Assembly: GCA_964016885.1 (NCBI GenBank)
Contig: OZ024743.1
Span: 190,983,892-191,047,891 of the forward strand
DNA from: Eledone cirrhosa
Lineage: Eukaryota > Mollusca > Cephalopoda > Octopoda > Eledonidae
Length of the DNA stretch: 64,000 bases
Reading direction: 5' to 3'
Shown: in pieces, positions 11,474-24,632 of the stretch
Numbering within the stretch: the stretch's first letter is position 1
How the letters are laid out: each line of letters opens with the position of its first letter
Position numbers and translations under genes: made by a program
The notes under the pieces: model-generated
Database searches by the model: none
What the model was told of the DNA's origin: nothing
What the model saw: only the letters and a program-made list of their open reading frames with translations

Positions 11474-11508
<35 letters not shown>

Positions 11509-13257
11509 TGTATAACTATATATATATATATATATATGGGGATGCTTTTACTCCTTCGTACATACGCGCAAAAACTCAGACTCGCACACACACACATGCC
11601 CCATATATATATGTGTGTGTGTGTATAAGTTCATCATTATGTATTTGAACATAAGGAAGTGTAGTAAATTTATTGTAAGTTGTTTGAATATGTCGAGGGT
11701 TGTCCGCATATATCGTTCTACTCTCAGCGTCAAACTGATAGCTGGAGAACAGTTTGGAGGGGGTAATTTCCATTTGTGGTTAAAATATACCTGGGTCTAT
11801 GGGGTTCTCTGATTGATTCTAGGTGATTGTCTTCCTATTGGGATGTGTTATTTCGTTTAATTGTATACCGTTTTTGTTTTTTTTATCAGATTCGATTCTG
11901 TGTAAACACTCACCTTTATGTCATTTGTCTGTGTAACATCCCTTCATCCATGATATTTGTAAGAAATAAAGATATGATAATTAGTTCTATTATTCTGTTT
12001 ATCTTTGTATGTTTCTCTGACCCATATTTATGTTTTTCTTCATATTATTCTGTTACATTGCTGCTATTAATATGTTCTTGGTAATGTTATTACTACTGTT
12101 ATAGTTATTTTCAATATCGGTATTGCTATTAATACTGCTATTAGTGATGTTTATAAAGCTGAGACTACTTTTTTCTATGATTGTATGTTACTCGGTAAGG
12201 TAGACTAGAGGTAAGTAGTTGATTTGCTTCGTCTAAAGATACAATGAAATTCTAGTGGCAGAGTGTGTTCCAGCACCTTACACTACTCAATCAATATATG
12301 ACAATTTAAATCAATGCAAGTTTGCTTTAGCCTACTACACCAAAAACAGCAACAAGACTAAAACAACAATACCGGCAATAAAACGAACATTTTGTTGGAA
12401 AATATATATTTGGCACAAATTTCTTTGAGGAAACTGATGTATTAAATTTTGCTAAATTAGTTTCCAACGGAAGCAACGCCGTATTTTAAAAATAAAACTG
12501 TGAATAATCATTCTAAATTATGGAAGGAATAATTTAAAGATATTATCATCCACTATCAATCAATGTTTTGAGAGGTATATGAACTTGCTTACGAAGTGAG
12601 TTTTGAAATTTATAATTAATTCATGAAATCACCAGCAGCCGAACACCGTCTTGATCGAGTGTATTTATAAACAAACTACAACTAATCTCATGGATTATTT
12701 ACAGTTTACAGGAATAGCTGTAAAGAGATGCTGAAGATTTTCAATTGGCCTGGGAATGATGATTTATTTAGAATTGTACCCAAGCTTTTCAGAATATAGT
12801 TCAAATTGTGCATTATATATAAAGGCAATAGCAAAATAAATAGGGCCTAAAAGAAAAATCTATATATGTTTTATATACCCGGAGAGCATGATTTGCTTTC
12901 ATAATATTCTAATCTATTAACTATTATTTCTACTTCAATTATTTCTATATAACTTTTAAATGATTATGGTAGTGTGTGAAAATTTGAGCCAAAATGAATA
13001 ATCATGAAGCTAACAGGCGATCCGAGTTTCGCATAAAATTCCGATTTAAACTGATAACCAGTAATTTAAAGAACACGTAATCATCGGCCCGAGTTCATCA
13101 GTTAGGAATTTTCGAGATGAAGACAAGCAAGCCTATAGTTCATCGTTAGTAAGGCCGGCATACAGCAAGTTTATATCTAGTTAGCCTATACAAACACACA
13201 CACACACACACACATAAATATTAATATATACATATATACATATCAGAATGGACGCTG
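11413..13257. other. No gene recognised; microsatellites and AT-rich DNA
   Basis: GATA repeats at 11470-11507 and TA repeats at 11517-11537 are followed by about 1.6 kb of AT-rich sequence. Short frames at 11827-12084 are hydrophobic, but low-complexity and T-rich, with no recognisable domain. A short (CA)n tract is at 13195-13213. Confidence 0.5.
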
Positions 13258-13420
13258 TAAAAACCAGTTACATCATGATTCGCCAGAGTACTCGATACTT
13301 GAATAATATGAGTGAATAATATGAAATATTCGGGACCCCGACGGCTGAGCTCCTGCCGTTTCTACAGCTGTTGAAATGATAGGAGCTCAGCCATCGGGGT
13401 CCCAAATTTTTCATATATAT
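13258..13420. mobile_element. Foldback element copy 1 (diverged)
   Basis: The core 'gggaccccgacggctgagct' (13331-13350) pairs with its inverse around 13385-13410 to form a hairpin of about 35 bp. The left flank 'agtactcgatactt' matches the outer arm of the better copies at 15.75 and 62.4 kb. The inner TTCG mini-hairpin is mutated here, so this is the oldest of four copies in the window. Confidence 0.65.
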
Positions 13421-13916
13421 GACAGAATTAATTGACCTGCGTATATATTATTTTATGTTTTACGATGACCTCCCCTTTCATATTTGGGGCCAGTGTGAAA
13501 TTTCTTTTTGAGAAACTGCTGGAATTTCATATTTGGCGGTCATTCTAGCACTGACGGTGACCATCGCTGAATATTAATATCAGTATGGTTTTTTATATTG
13601 ATATTGCTGGGCACCACTGATGAGTTATAAGTGCCCACCTGCATGTATACCTATGGACTATATGCAGGCTTCTACATAACATGGACATTATTTTCCCAAT
13701 TTGTAGAAAACTTATAACGAAACGATCGTTTGGAAGGAGAGATGTATTTAATTATATCTCATATAAAATAATACAGCCGGCTATCTGCAAAATACAATAT
13801 AGTTAGCACCCCAAACATATAATTACGGTTATACTCAGGTATATCCTAATGTTTGTTGAGTGAGATGGATGTCGGCCGGAGTATTGCTTAAAGCTTTCTC
13901 TGTTAATGTATTAAGT
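13421..13916. other. Unassigned region around the hammerhead-like core
   Basis: No coding sequence is recognised. The phrase 'tttcatatttgg' occurs twice (about 13478 and 13527), suggesting part of a repeat. The hammerhead-like core lies in its middle. Confidence 0.4.
13609..13740 (+). ncRNA. Hammerhead ribozyme-like core (type I order)
   Basis: CTGATGA at 13617-13623 is followed by GTTATAAGT (13624-13632), whose exact complement ACTTATAAC lies at 13710-13718 and is directly followed by GAAAC (13719-13723). This gives a nine-pair helix II in the right register. Helix III would be AC/GT around GATC (13722-13729), with predicted cleavage after T13730. Helix I has only three flush pairs, CCA (13614-13616) with TGG (13731-13733). 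The helix II loop is 77 nt and contains its own hairpin (CCTGCAT/ATGCAGG). A rival stem, GGGCAC (13609-13614) with GTGCCC (13631-13636), could trap the core. The motif is present; activity is only inferred. Confidence 0.5.
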
Positions 13917-13918
13917 AT

Positions 13919-14003
<85 letters not shown>
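13917..14003 (+). repeat. (TA)n microsatellite
   Basis: About 85 bp of nearly pure TA, with an AAATA interruption near 13931. Confidence 0.9.
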
Positions 14004-14004
<1 letters not shown>

Positions 14005-14122
14005 GTCTATTTCGTTCTTACTGCTTCCTCTTTCTCTGTATCTTTACCCTCTCTAACAGTCACTCTCTCTGTTAGCCTCTTCCTCACCCTTCACTCACTC
14101 ACTCTCTGTTACTACCTCTCCT

Positions 14123-14382
14123 CCTTCTTCCCGTTTGACCTGTGCGTAATTCTTTTCTTTCGCACCCTTGGTCAGGCAGGTTCGCTTATTTTCTCTCTCT
14201 CGTCTCCGATTTCACAGAACTTATGTTCACCGAATTCACAGACTAGATTCCTTCTTCTTCCCGTTAGACCTGTACGGAATTCCTTCTTGCTCACATTCCA
14301 ACCAGGTTTTATGGTCTTTACTCTCTCGTTCACGATTTCACCGAACTTATATTCATGGAAATTTAGGACTTGACTCTTTCTT
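14123..14382 (+). repeat. 130-bp direct repeat, two copies
   Basis: The block beginning 'ccttcttcccgtttgacctg' is repeated 130 bp later. Each copy contains 'tctctcgt...cgatttcac.gaacttat.ttca' and a C/T-rich start. An open frame crosses both copies but mirrors the repeat and has no recognisable domain. Confidence 0.65.
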
Positions 14383-14399
14383 CCTAATTTTTCGTTGCT

Positions 14400-15670
<1,271 letters not shown>

Positions 15671-15750
15671 ATGTGTGTGTGTCTGATAGTAGCTAAGATG
15701 CTTAGATAGGCGATTTGCCGGTTGATATATATATATATGTGGTAAGGAAG

Positions 15751-15986
15751 CAGGTGGACCATAACGCACCAAAGTACTCAATACTTAGGGTAGTAGAGTG
15801 AGTAATAAGAACGAGTAGGATCCCGACGGCTGAGCTCAAGCCGTTTCGACGGCTAATTCTGGACTAAATTTAGTTCAGAATTAGCCGTCGAAACGGCTTG
15901 AGCTCAGCCGTCGGGGTCCTACTCGTTCTTATTACTCACTCTACTACCCTAAGTATTGAGTACTTTGGTGCGTTATGGTCCACCTG
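15751..15986. mobile_element. Foldback element copy 2, long palindrome
   Basis: A 236-bp inverted repeat with arms of 118 bp and no spacer, centred between 15868 and 15869. I count two mismatches between the arms. Each arm runs 'caggtggaccataacgcacc', 'agtactcaatactta', 'ccgacggctgagctcaagcc' and then AGCCGT-TTCG-ACGGCT, which is itself a hairpin. No coding capacity. The left and right outer flanks (TA)n. Such structures are MITE-like foldbacks; the mobilising enzyme is unknown. Confidence 0.8.
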
Positions 15987-15999
15987 GGTCCTACTCGTT

Positions 16000-16034
<35 letters not shown>

Positions 16035-16244
16035 TTATTTATATATTTACACACGAACCACTGACCAAATGATATTTGGTATCAATGGGATAAAGATATC
16101 TGTCAAATCAATTTGTGGTGAAGGTGGTGCATATATATATATATATACATATATACACACACACAAACACACGCACACGCACACACACACACATACATAT
16201 ATATATTTAGGGAGTATGAAAGACCAAAGGTCATTATTGAAAGT

Positions 16245-16404
16245 CTCTGCGCCATGCTTTGGCGCATAGAGTTACGCCCTTTGCCATTCTGAGTTCAAAT
16301 CCCGCCGAGGTTAACTTTGCCTTTCATCCTTACGGGGTCGATAAAATAAAGTACCAGTAATACATTGGTGAATTGCTGGCCTTGTGCCTAACGTAGAAAC
16401 AATT
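16245..16404 (+). mobile_element. Cephalopod-type tRNA-derived SINE
   Basis: A 5'-truncated copy. It contains 'gagttcaaatcccgccgagg' (pol III B box), the conserved 'ccttacggggtcgataaaat' core, 'aaagtaccagtaata', and a tail 'ggccttgtgcctaacgtaga' ending 'aacaattatt'. The short-tail subtype. Confidence 0.8.
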
Positions 16405-16528
16405 ATTGAAAGTCTCTGGATTTCTCAACATACATATTATTTTTTATTGTTGTAGGTAAGATATGTTTACGCAAATATTTGATTGCACTGTTTTGTTTCC
16501 ATTTATGTCCTTTTTAAAAATGTTATTT

Positions 16529-16832
16529 ATATATATAAAACTGAGGATATCTGTCTGTGTGTCTGTGAGTTTGAATCCCTAAAACTTGAGAAGAACCCAA
16601 CCGGCTGTTTTCAAACTTTACACATGTAAAAATTATGTTACAGGGAGTGTTCTGAGCAAAAGCAATTTCAAATTGTCAATGCTCTAGGGACCGCATTAGG
16701 CGATTTAGCGATCTCTCTCTATAATTCTTAGTCTTTCTCTTTTTAGATAGATACATACATATAACGTCGTGGCCTTATTATATCTGTCTGTATATCTGGC
16801 TGTCTGCATTACGTCACTTCCCTGAGGATGTC

Positions 16833-16904
<72 letters not shown>

Positions 16905-17494
16905 TTTGAATCTCTAAAACTCGAGAAGTACCCAACCGACTTTTTTCAAACTTTACATGTGTATTACTTGTTTAAGGGAGTGTTATGCACATAAAAAATG
17001 TTAACTGATTTTTCCAGGTTTTTAGTGTTTTTTTAGGCGTTACGTCAGACCGATTTCCTTGAAATTGTAACCATGCATTAGTTAGTCTCTTCTTCAAACC
17101 GTGAGCAATTTTTTCAGCTTTTTAGGGCTTTTTTGAGTCGTTACGTCCAGCCGATTTTCCCGAAATTTCAAGGCATATTATGCACATAAAAAATTCCTTT
17201 TCTTGATCCACTAGGGCCCGCATTAGGTAAACACCTGCATTTTTCCTGTTTCATCGAGGAAAATCTTTAAAATTATCCAGCCATCAGAGTATTCGATTTA
17301 TTTTCTTTACATATTGTCCAGGCATGCAGTTTTTCCACGATCAGATGTGTTGACGGCCCGCGTTCCAAAATACCTTATCCCGTGCAACGTCGGCTACCAC
17401 TGCTACTTCATTATAAAAATTAAATGATAGCATTCTATATGTAGGTGTGCCCCCTTCATCTGGCAACCAATATGTTTAGACCTAGCCCGCCACT
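16529..17494 (+). mobile_element. (TA)n-flanked repeat family, long copy
   Basis: Starts 'atatataaaactgaggatat' and 'ctgtctgtgtg', followed by 'gagtttgaatccctaaaact'. It ends 'ctggcaaccaatatgtttag' and 'ccgccactg', then (TA)n. The opening block recurs inside at about 16826-17000 after a (TG)n run, so this is probably two tandem or nested copies. The same two ends, almost nothing between, are found at 18520-18630, and the right end alone at 62050-62141. No protein is encoded. The class is not recognised. Confidence 0.55.
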
Positions 17495-17767
17495 GTATAT
17501 ATATATATATATATATATAGTGAAAGAATGAAGAGTAACATGGTTGGCTGTACAACAAGGGGCTTTATTGTTTCATTGATCATGTTACTCTTCATTCTTT
17601 CATTATTATTACTCCAAGTATAACCTACATAGGAATTCCCGCTTCGAACTCGCTGTCTAACCATGGAAAGATCTTGTTGACTCAAACAAAGCCGTACGTT
17701 AAAACTATCCACGACGCAGAGTACTCACAATCTCTAACTGGATTACCTATAACGATGACTTGTTATC

Positions 17768-17769
<2 letters not shown>

Positions 17770-17853
<84 letters not shown>
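17770..17853 (+). repeat. (TA)n microsatellite
   Basis: Pure TA for about 84 bp. The neighbouring sequence 17520-17770 and 17854-18070 is unassigned; 17521-17535 and 17583-17602 carry an inverted 'gaatgaagagtaacatg' pair. Confidence 0.9.
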
Positions 17854-17856
<3 letters not shown>

Positions 17857-18070
17857 GCCAATCATTGTAAGTTTGAATTTGATATGCAAAAACATATATA
17901 TATGAATAAAGTAAGTCCAAATCATAGTAGATTCAAATATCACAGAGAGAGAGGGGAAAGGGAGAGAAATGCGGTGCAACAGAAATGAAACATGGATTAC
18001 AGGTTAAAATATAGTCTAGATAGGTCTGAAAGAAAACGAGGATGTAGTTTATGGAACACCCAACTGATTT

Positions 18071-18507
18071 AGAAGTCGACCTTAAGTACGACCAATAACA
18101 TTAAGAAAGACATGAACGACACCATAACACTTTGTTTTGATAATTTTGAAAGTAGGTTTATAAGTATGAATTTTAGTAAGATTTTCGTAGTTGTCTCTGT
18201 GGCCTAGTGGTAGCTACTAGAGATGGTGGCCTTGGTTTCCATCCTGGTCAAGAGGTACGTCTAAACTGTTTCAGTTTTTATTTTACAGCCAATAGAAAAA
18301 GAATTATGAGGTTTACTGGGAACCCTACTCCCGAACTTCAAACCAGGATCAACAGCGTCTACGATTCCTCCAGCTAAGCCACAGAGACAGCTACAAAAGT
18401 ATAATGAAAATTGATAATTATAAACCTACTTTCTAAATCAAATTTAAAAGATGTGGTGACGTTCATGACTTTCCTGGAGCTACTAGTAATATTTAGGCTC
18501 GACTTCT
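18071..18507. mobile_element. Foldback with tRNA-like arms
   Basis: Two diverged inverted arms of about 160 bp (18071-18235 and 18350-18507). Shared phrases read from outside inwards are 'agaagtcga', 'catgaacg', 'agaaagtaggtttataa' and 'tgtctctgtggc.tag'. The inner part of each arm resembles the start of a tRNA (GTGGCCTAGTGGTAG), and 'ggtttccatcctgg' follows at about 18235-18248 as a B-box-like piece. It looks like two head-to-head copies of a tRNA-derived SINE or a MITE that captured one. No intact tRNA gene. Confidence 0.5.
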
Positions 18508-18519
18508 GGTAATTAACTA

Positions 18520-18629
18520 TATATATAAAACTGAGGATGTCTGTCTGTGTGTGTGTGAGTTTGAATCCCTAAAACTTGAGAAGCACCCATCTCCTGGCAG
18601 CCAATCACTTTAGACCCAGTCCGCCATTG

Positions 18630-18630
<1 letters not shown>
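18520..18630 (+). mobile_element. Minimal deletion derivative of the 16.5 kb repeat
   Basis: The first 75 bp match the left end at 16529 ('aaaactgaggatgtctgtct', 'gagtttgaatccctaaaact'), the last 40 bp match the right end ('tctcctggcagccaatcact', 'ccgccattg'). The join is at about 18588. (TA)n follows. Confidence 0.6.

Positions 18631-18635
<5 letters not shown>

Positions 18636-18702
<67 letters not shown>
18636..18702 (+). repeat. (TA)n microsatellite
   Basis: About 67 bp of TA, followed by further TA-rich sequence to 18740. Confidence 0.9.
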
Positions 18703-18708
<6 letters not shown>

Positions 18709-18740
18709 CATACATAATATATATATATATAATTATATTA

Positions 18741-19530
18741 TATTATTTATGCTCATGTAGGGAACAAAAGCGCTTCCTACTGTTTCAAGTCCCAATATTG
18801 ACCATATTCCCAGTTTGTAATATTGATCAAACCGGACACCTAATCTTCAGTCGCTTAACTGAGTTTTTAAGATAGCGTTAAAAGTATTGCCTGCTAAAGC
18901 GGTAGTTAATTGAAAACGTATTATAACAAAGGGAAATAACTCCAATATGTAAATTTGAAATAGGAAAGCTGTACAGATGTATGGTATTACGTCGTGGTAT
19001 TTAATATAGAGATGGGAATATTTATAAAGGTATGGAGTAGCCTGGTATAGAAAGTGTTCCCTGGTATATAACTGTGCAAAAGGACAGAGAAAGAAAAGAT
19101 ATCAAGATAGTATAAAAATCAAAGTAAGATGGATGCAAATCAGCTAAATTCGCTGATTATTTCCATTTAGCAAGTGGCTTATGAGATGGAGGATTCCTCC
19201 AATAATTTCGTTCTTTGAAGTTAAATAATAATTGTTCAGAGGACAGAACATGAAATATTCTGAATTTTACGACATTTTTGGTATCATTGGTGTAAGGTCA
19301 AGGTATTTTAAGTATATTCCAAATAATGTTATGTGATACTTCTTTCTCCTTTAACGGAATGAGGTTTGTTTTTTCTTTTTTTTTCTTTTTTTTTTTTGGC
19401 AGGGCAGTACTGGTTGTTATATCAGGATTCCTAAGCAATGGACATACGAGTAAACATTTGTTTAAAACAATCTTGCATTATACCGATGTATCTTTTGCTA
19501 ACTTCAGAATTACCTGATTCGCACCCCAGT
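18741..19530. other. No gene recognised
   Basis: AT-rich sequence with no supported feature. A T-rich run is at 19370-19398. Confidence 0.5.
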
Positions 19531-19539
19531 TCCCCTTAA

Positions 19540-19825
19540 CGTAAAGATTAATGTAGGTAAGAAATGTTTAGGTGTATTAGATAGATATTTCTCACCATAA
19601 CATAGATACAGTAAAATGTTCTATCGCATTTCCGACAGATTCATAGTTATGGGCGTCCCCATGAGGATATCAACAATGTCAGCAAACCAGAAATTCTTTT
19701 ACAATAATGCAGACTATTATAATAGTGCATTGGTGAATTGCAGAGTACAAGTAGAAGATAATATGCATACCAAAAATACGATAGGAATATTAGTAATGAC
19801 AAAGAAGCTAGAAACAGAACTATGA
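19540..19825 (+). pseudogene. Penelope-like element relic (linker region)
   Basis: One frame reads NVKINVGKKCLGVLDRYFSP, an in-frame stop, then HRYSKMFYR and a Met/Ser-rich stretch ending SANQK. In Penelope-like elements the segment between RT and the GIY-YIG endonuclease has the pattern (N)VGK.FL.L.D.HF...HK..K.FNR followed by S.MPN....I..HN. The match is by pattern only and is weak towards its end. It is probably an old, dead fragment; the flanking kilobase shows no further domain. Confidence 0.4.
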
Positions 19826-19829
19826 GAAC

Positions 19830-22800
19830 CTATAAAATTCGTTGGTTAGGCTACACCACCGATCATATATTGCATAACACAACCTCTTAAATGGCATAGG
19901 AAGGTGAGAACTATCTCTAGAAATCAGAATACTGGTCAAACTAGGAGTAATCGAGTATACCAAACGACGACTGAGTCATCAGCGACCACCTATATAATTG
20001 AAAACGGAAACGATGAATGTGTGAATGGTGACCAGTACCATGGAAGGTAGAATACATAGAAAATTAAATGGGCCTCCTACGAGTATTACGAGGGAGAGTA
20101 GATAATTACACAACCATAAAACCACATAGGGGGTAGAAACACGCACCAGACACCTAGATACTTGTTACAACACACTACACGCACCGCAACTGGCTAGAAC
20201 TATTAACATACAGCACCTCCCACACTAGTAATCACACGAATACACACACAAGTGCATGTAACTCACAACAACACTACAAGCATAAAAACTATTAGAATCC
20301 AATAAGTAATGATTACTCAAGCCAACAGACAGAGTCAAGCACGAACTTAGGGAGTCGAAATATAAGACTAAATAGAAGAAACCAACCTGTTAATAGGATA
20401 TCGTATAGATCTGTGGATAACAAAATATGCAACTGTTGGAACCCTTGAGGAGGGAATTATTAAGTAAAATATAATATATGAATGCAAACTTAGTGCCAGT
20501 AATAGAAGGTATAAATACATAGGAGCGCCCTACTGCAGTATAAATAATGTCACAGGTTTAAAATGCTAGATAGGAGCAAAAATAAAACACTGTTGCGAAT
20601 ATGATAGCAAGAAAACTAAGTAAAATGGAATTAGATCTGCACAGCGATACGGTGGGGCCGCTGATATATGTACGTTCTGCGTAACACATGCTATAGAAAT
20701 AATTAGAAGCTGGACACATGTAATTAACAGAGAGACTGATTTGTTAAGTACATGTCCTCAAGGCTAACTAAAATATTCCTATTAACCTTTTCATAGAGGC
20801 CAAACGAATATCTCCCAGGCTTAACACCTAAATACTAAAATAGCCGACGTAGCACAATACAACACAGTACAATAGATGAAGTAGAATATAATCTAAATAA
20901 TAAATAATGCAGCGTTTGTGTAGAAACAATCCATATTTCAACATAAGCATAAAGGGGACCCCTAATAGCACAAAGCATACTAGCCGCGATCTGTTTCTAC
21001 AACAATCGATATAAAGTAAACCTAAAGCAAGGCCATATGAATCTGAGTCAACACAAATACCATACATGCCGTGATATCGATGAAACCTGGATATTACCAA
21101 ATATGGATGTATAGAATAAACCTATAACCAAAACATATCCACGGGCTGAGAATTCAATTGGAACTGTATGTACCGAACACCGCTCCTGGAGGAACGTACA
21201 TGGGTAATAAATAGGTATATACCCCAATGATATCTACAACTCACAGGTGATAAGGGTATTGACACTTGGTAAATATGGAAATATTTTACATGTACTTCAT
21301 GAATAGAGAATAGGTATACATATTGTATACATTCTCTCTGCTTAATTCCTGGTTTATAGGTTTTTCAAATGGATGTTTTATTCCTTGTGGTCCAATTGCG
21401 AATTCCAATGTTTATTCATTTTCTCGCCTGTTGTCCATTTACAAACTTATCATCTTTATTCTTTATTCTTTATTCCTATAATTTCTGACTTAAGAATATC
21501 GGATATATATATAATATTTAAAGATTATAATGTTCTGTATACATTGTTGTTTTTCACACATATGGATTGCTTTTGTGTATTGTTATTATAAGGCACTTCA
21601 TTATTTGCTTTAGAGTTTCTTTAAACTTCATTTAAACATGTTATTTAAATGTTATGTGTATAGATATTATGAGATACTCCGTTATTTACTATAAATCTTT
21701 TTAAAGAATTCATTTAAACTATACCTCAAACTAAATATTTTTTATTTAATGGCTTTGTATATTTTTTATATATTTTATCTTATATTGAATAGACAATGTT
21801 AAATATTCTATGGTATCATAAATTAACAGATATCATCACAGCATTATTGACCCCTGTAACAATACCTTCTGTCTACCACAAGAGACCACTAAGAGAGACT
21901 ACTGGGACTCGAGATGGAGAAGTCTAAAAGAGAGAAATGTAAAAGATCCACTGATATGGGAAGATTTGTGGCCACTGGGAACCCAAATGCCTGTTCTAGA
22001 ACCATATGGCGATCTGGGATACCCAACCTAGAATAGCTGTCATAAAAATTACATCAATCAACCTACGTGTAGCATGACCATCAACAACTCGAGAGTACAG
22101 GCAGACATTTATCATATAAATATCACGCCCACAAGAAGGCATGATTGACTAGACCTAGGGAACTATACGTTACCCTAGCACGCACAACTATGGAGTGTGT
22201 AAGTGCTAGACGAATATAAACAGCTTTTTTTTCTGTCATAGACATTCATACATACTTATGTTTGTAACGGGTTGATGATGTTATGTCAGTTGTTGTTTAG
22301 GTTTCATAACTGCAATACTCTGGTGTTAGTGAAATTCACCTAATAAATGTAATTATGTAATTACACAAACATGTCTTAATGTTTGTTCGTATAACGATAC
22401 TGCACCGTGTCAGATGCGATCGCACGTCAAAGATAGATACATACTATCGACATGGAAAGCTTCACTAAATGTCTACACTAAAATGTTGTGATTGAGATAA
22501 TGCAAATGCAACACTCAGAAATAACTGGAATAAATAACACCAACTATATATATACATAATTTCCAACTAAATGTTTCCTTATGCACGAATTCATGAACAA
22601 CACCAATATCAGATTTACAATATCGGGGATGAATATGCCTATCTCCAGAGCAATTGAACGTTAATTGGTTTTATTTCTATTACTTAAAAGATCAAATACT
22701 CTTTGTGCTTTTATTGTCCAATATTATCGCAAGTGAGACAATAGGTTAAATAACTTAATGAAATCTGATTGATCATCAGTTGAGACAGATGAAATATTAA

Positions 22801-23280
22801 TAAGACAAAGACCCGTTTATGATCATTTTCCAAGTGGATAGGAGTCAATAATAGCTATGGTCGTGTATTATAATAGAATGTGTATGGATTGAATATTAGT
22901 ATAGCACAATATTTTAAGGAAATGAAAAGAAATAGGAAGTAGTGATGTTCATGACTTTTAATGGTTTATTCATTACACAAATTGTGAACTATAAACTAAA
23001 ATTGATAATAATATTGTGAACATGTGTAAGCATTTACACGATTGTATTTTGCAAGATATAATTGTAAACATATTCGCACCAGTCACCAATCTGATACTTT
23101 GTCAAACCAGCGAAGACTAGGCTTATTTAGAGGCGGCCATTACACGCCTCGTCGTAGCTACGTCAGTGCGTTATGAGTTTTCTTGTGAGCCGCACGTGTC
23201 ACATATTGCTCCATCTTCCCTAGTAGTTTACCGCTGTTGGTGAAAGAAGAAGAAGAAGAAGAAGACGAAGTTTATCATTT
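19830..23280. other. No gene recognised; 3.4 kb of AT-rich DNA
   Basis: Both strands were read. Frames are short and interrupted. No microsatellite longer than about 20 bp, no SINE, no palindrome family. A short GAA run occurs at 23246-23263. This is the longest stretch in the window without a recognised repeat. Confidence 0.5.
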
Positions 23281-23291
23281 TGTGGCTTTAG

Positions 23292-23512
23292 GACAGTAGA
23301 TTGGCAGAATCGCTAGAGGGTCGGACGCCATGCTTTGCAGCATAGAGTTACGGCCCTTTATGATCTGAGTTCATATCCTGCCGAGGTTAACTTTGCCTTT
23401 GATCCTTACGGGGTCGATAAAATAAAGTACCAGTCACCCACTGGGGTCGATTTAATCGACTTTCCCCTCCTCCAAAATGTCTGGCTTTGTACCTATACAT
23501 GAAACCATTATT
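23292..23512 (+). mobile_element. Cephalopod-type tRNA-derived SINE, full length
   Basis: Starts with the A-box-like 'tggcagaatcgctagagg', continues 'gtcggacgccatgctttgca', a B-box-like 'gagttcatatcc', the 'ccttacggggtcgataaaat' core, then the long-tail version 'gggtcgatttaatcgacttt' and 'aaaccattattt'. Promoter boxes and tail are both present. Confidence 0.85.
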
Positions 23513-23874
23513 TAGTGACTTTAATGCTATAACATCATACAATTAAACCTTAACCTGTATTCATACATGTATTACGAAAGCATCAGATATAAGAATGCAA
23601 ATAACAGCTATTGGTGGCAACTAATATTTGCAATCATATTTCAAGCTCAGCTTTCTATGAATCTATGGGAAAACGAAATGTTTCCCAACAGAATTGTTTT
23701 GTATGTTGAAAAACAATGATCATCTGAATGCAGATAGATATTTATTGAACGTGCAGAAACAATAATGAAATGAGGCCATACAAAACATTAAGAAAATAAT
23801 TATTTGTTTTTCACTTCATTAATACAAAATAAACGGATTAAATGTCGCTCAACAAGTTTGTATTGTTTTTAATA

Positions 23875-24102
23875 TGGTTGTGAAATGGTAAGAGAACTGG
23901 ATTAGGAGTATCAGTTGAGCGTCAGACAACATGCTTTGCGTCCACTTACGTTCTTAATTCAAATCTCTCCGAGGTTAACTTTGCCTTTCATCCTTACGGG
24001 GTTGATAAAATAAAGTACCAGTAACGGTTTGAGATCGATGAAATCGGCTTCTCTTGCCCCAAACTTTGTTGGTTCTGTGACTAAATTAGAAACTATTATG
24101 AT
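23875..24102 (+). mobile_element. Cephalopod-type SINE, diverged
   Basis: Same order of blocks as the copy 0.4 kb upstream, but more diverged: 'atgctttgcgtccacttacg', 'ttcaaatctctccgaggtta', 'ccttacggggttgataaaat', 'gatcgatgaaatcggcttct', ending 'agaaactattat'. Confidence 0.8.
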
Positions 24103-24558
24103 CGTGGGGAAGCAACTACGCATACAACCCACTTTTCACTGATGAAATTTGGAGAGCTCATTAAAAAGTTCATTTACCAAGGAAATGTCCCTCATCCGGA
24201 GTAAAACTGGTATGATTGGTTGTTACAGAGATATAGATACCCCATGTTTGAGAATGCAAAATTTCAGGACAATACAATGCACCTCTTGTTTAATTGTGGC
24301 CACCTTAAAAGGGATCATGACTGAAATCCTAAACCAAAGGTAAGTGGGTTGAATTGAATACAATAATAATTTCTGTATGTATTTCAACATTTTTTTTTTG
24401 TCAATTGCATGGAATTGTATAAAAGTTTGATTTGTAAATGCATGAATTTAGGTTCCAGCCAGCTATGCAGGACATTGTCTATGAAAATTCTAGGATTTGT
24501 AGTTATTTAACGCTTTGTAATACTAATTTGCTTGCGAGAAACTGTACAGCAGTCCTTC

Positions 24559-24562
<4 letters not shown>

Positions 24563-24631
<69 letters not shown>
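24563..24631 (+). repeat. (TA)n microsatellite
   Basis: About 69 bp of TA, directly followed by the repeat element at 24632. Confidence 0.9.
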
Positions 24632-24632
<1 letters not shown>

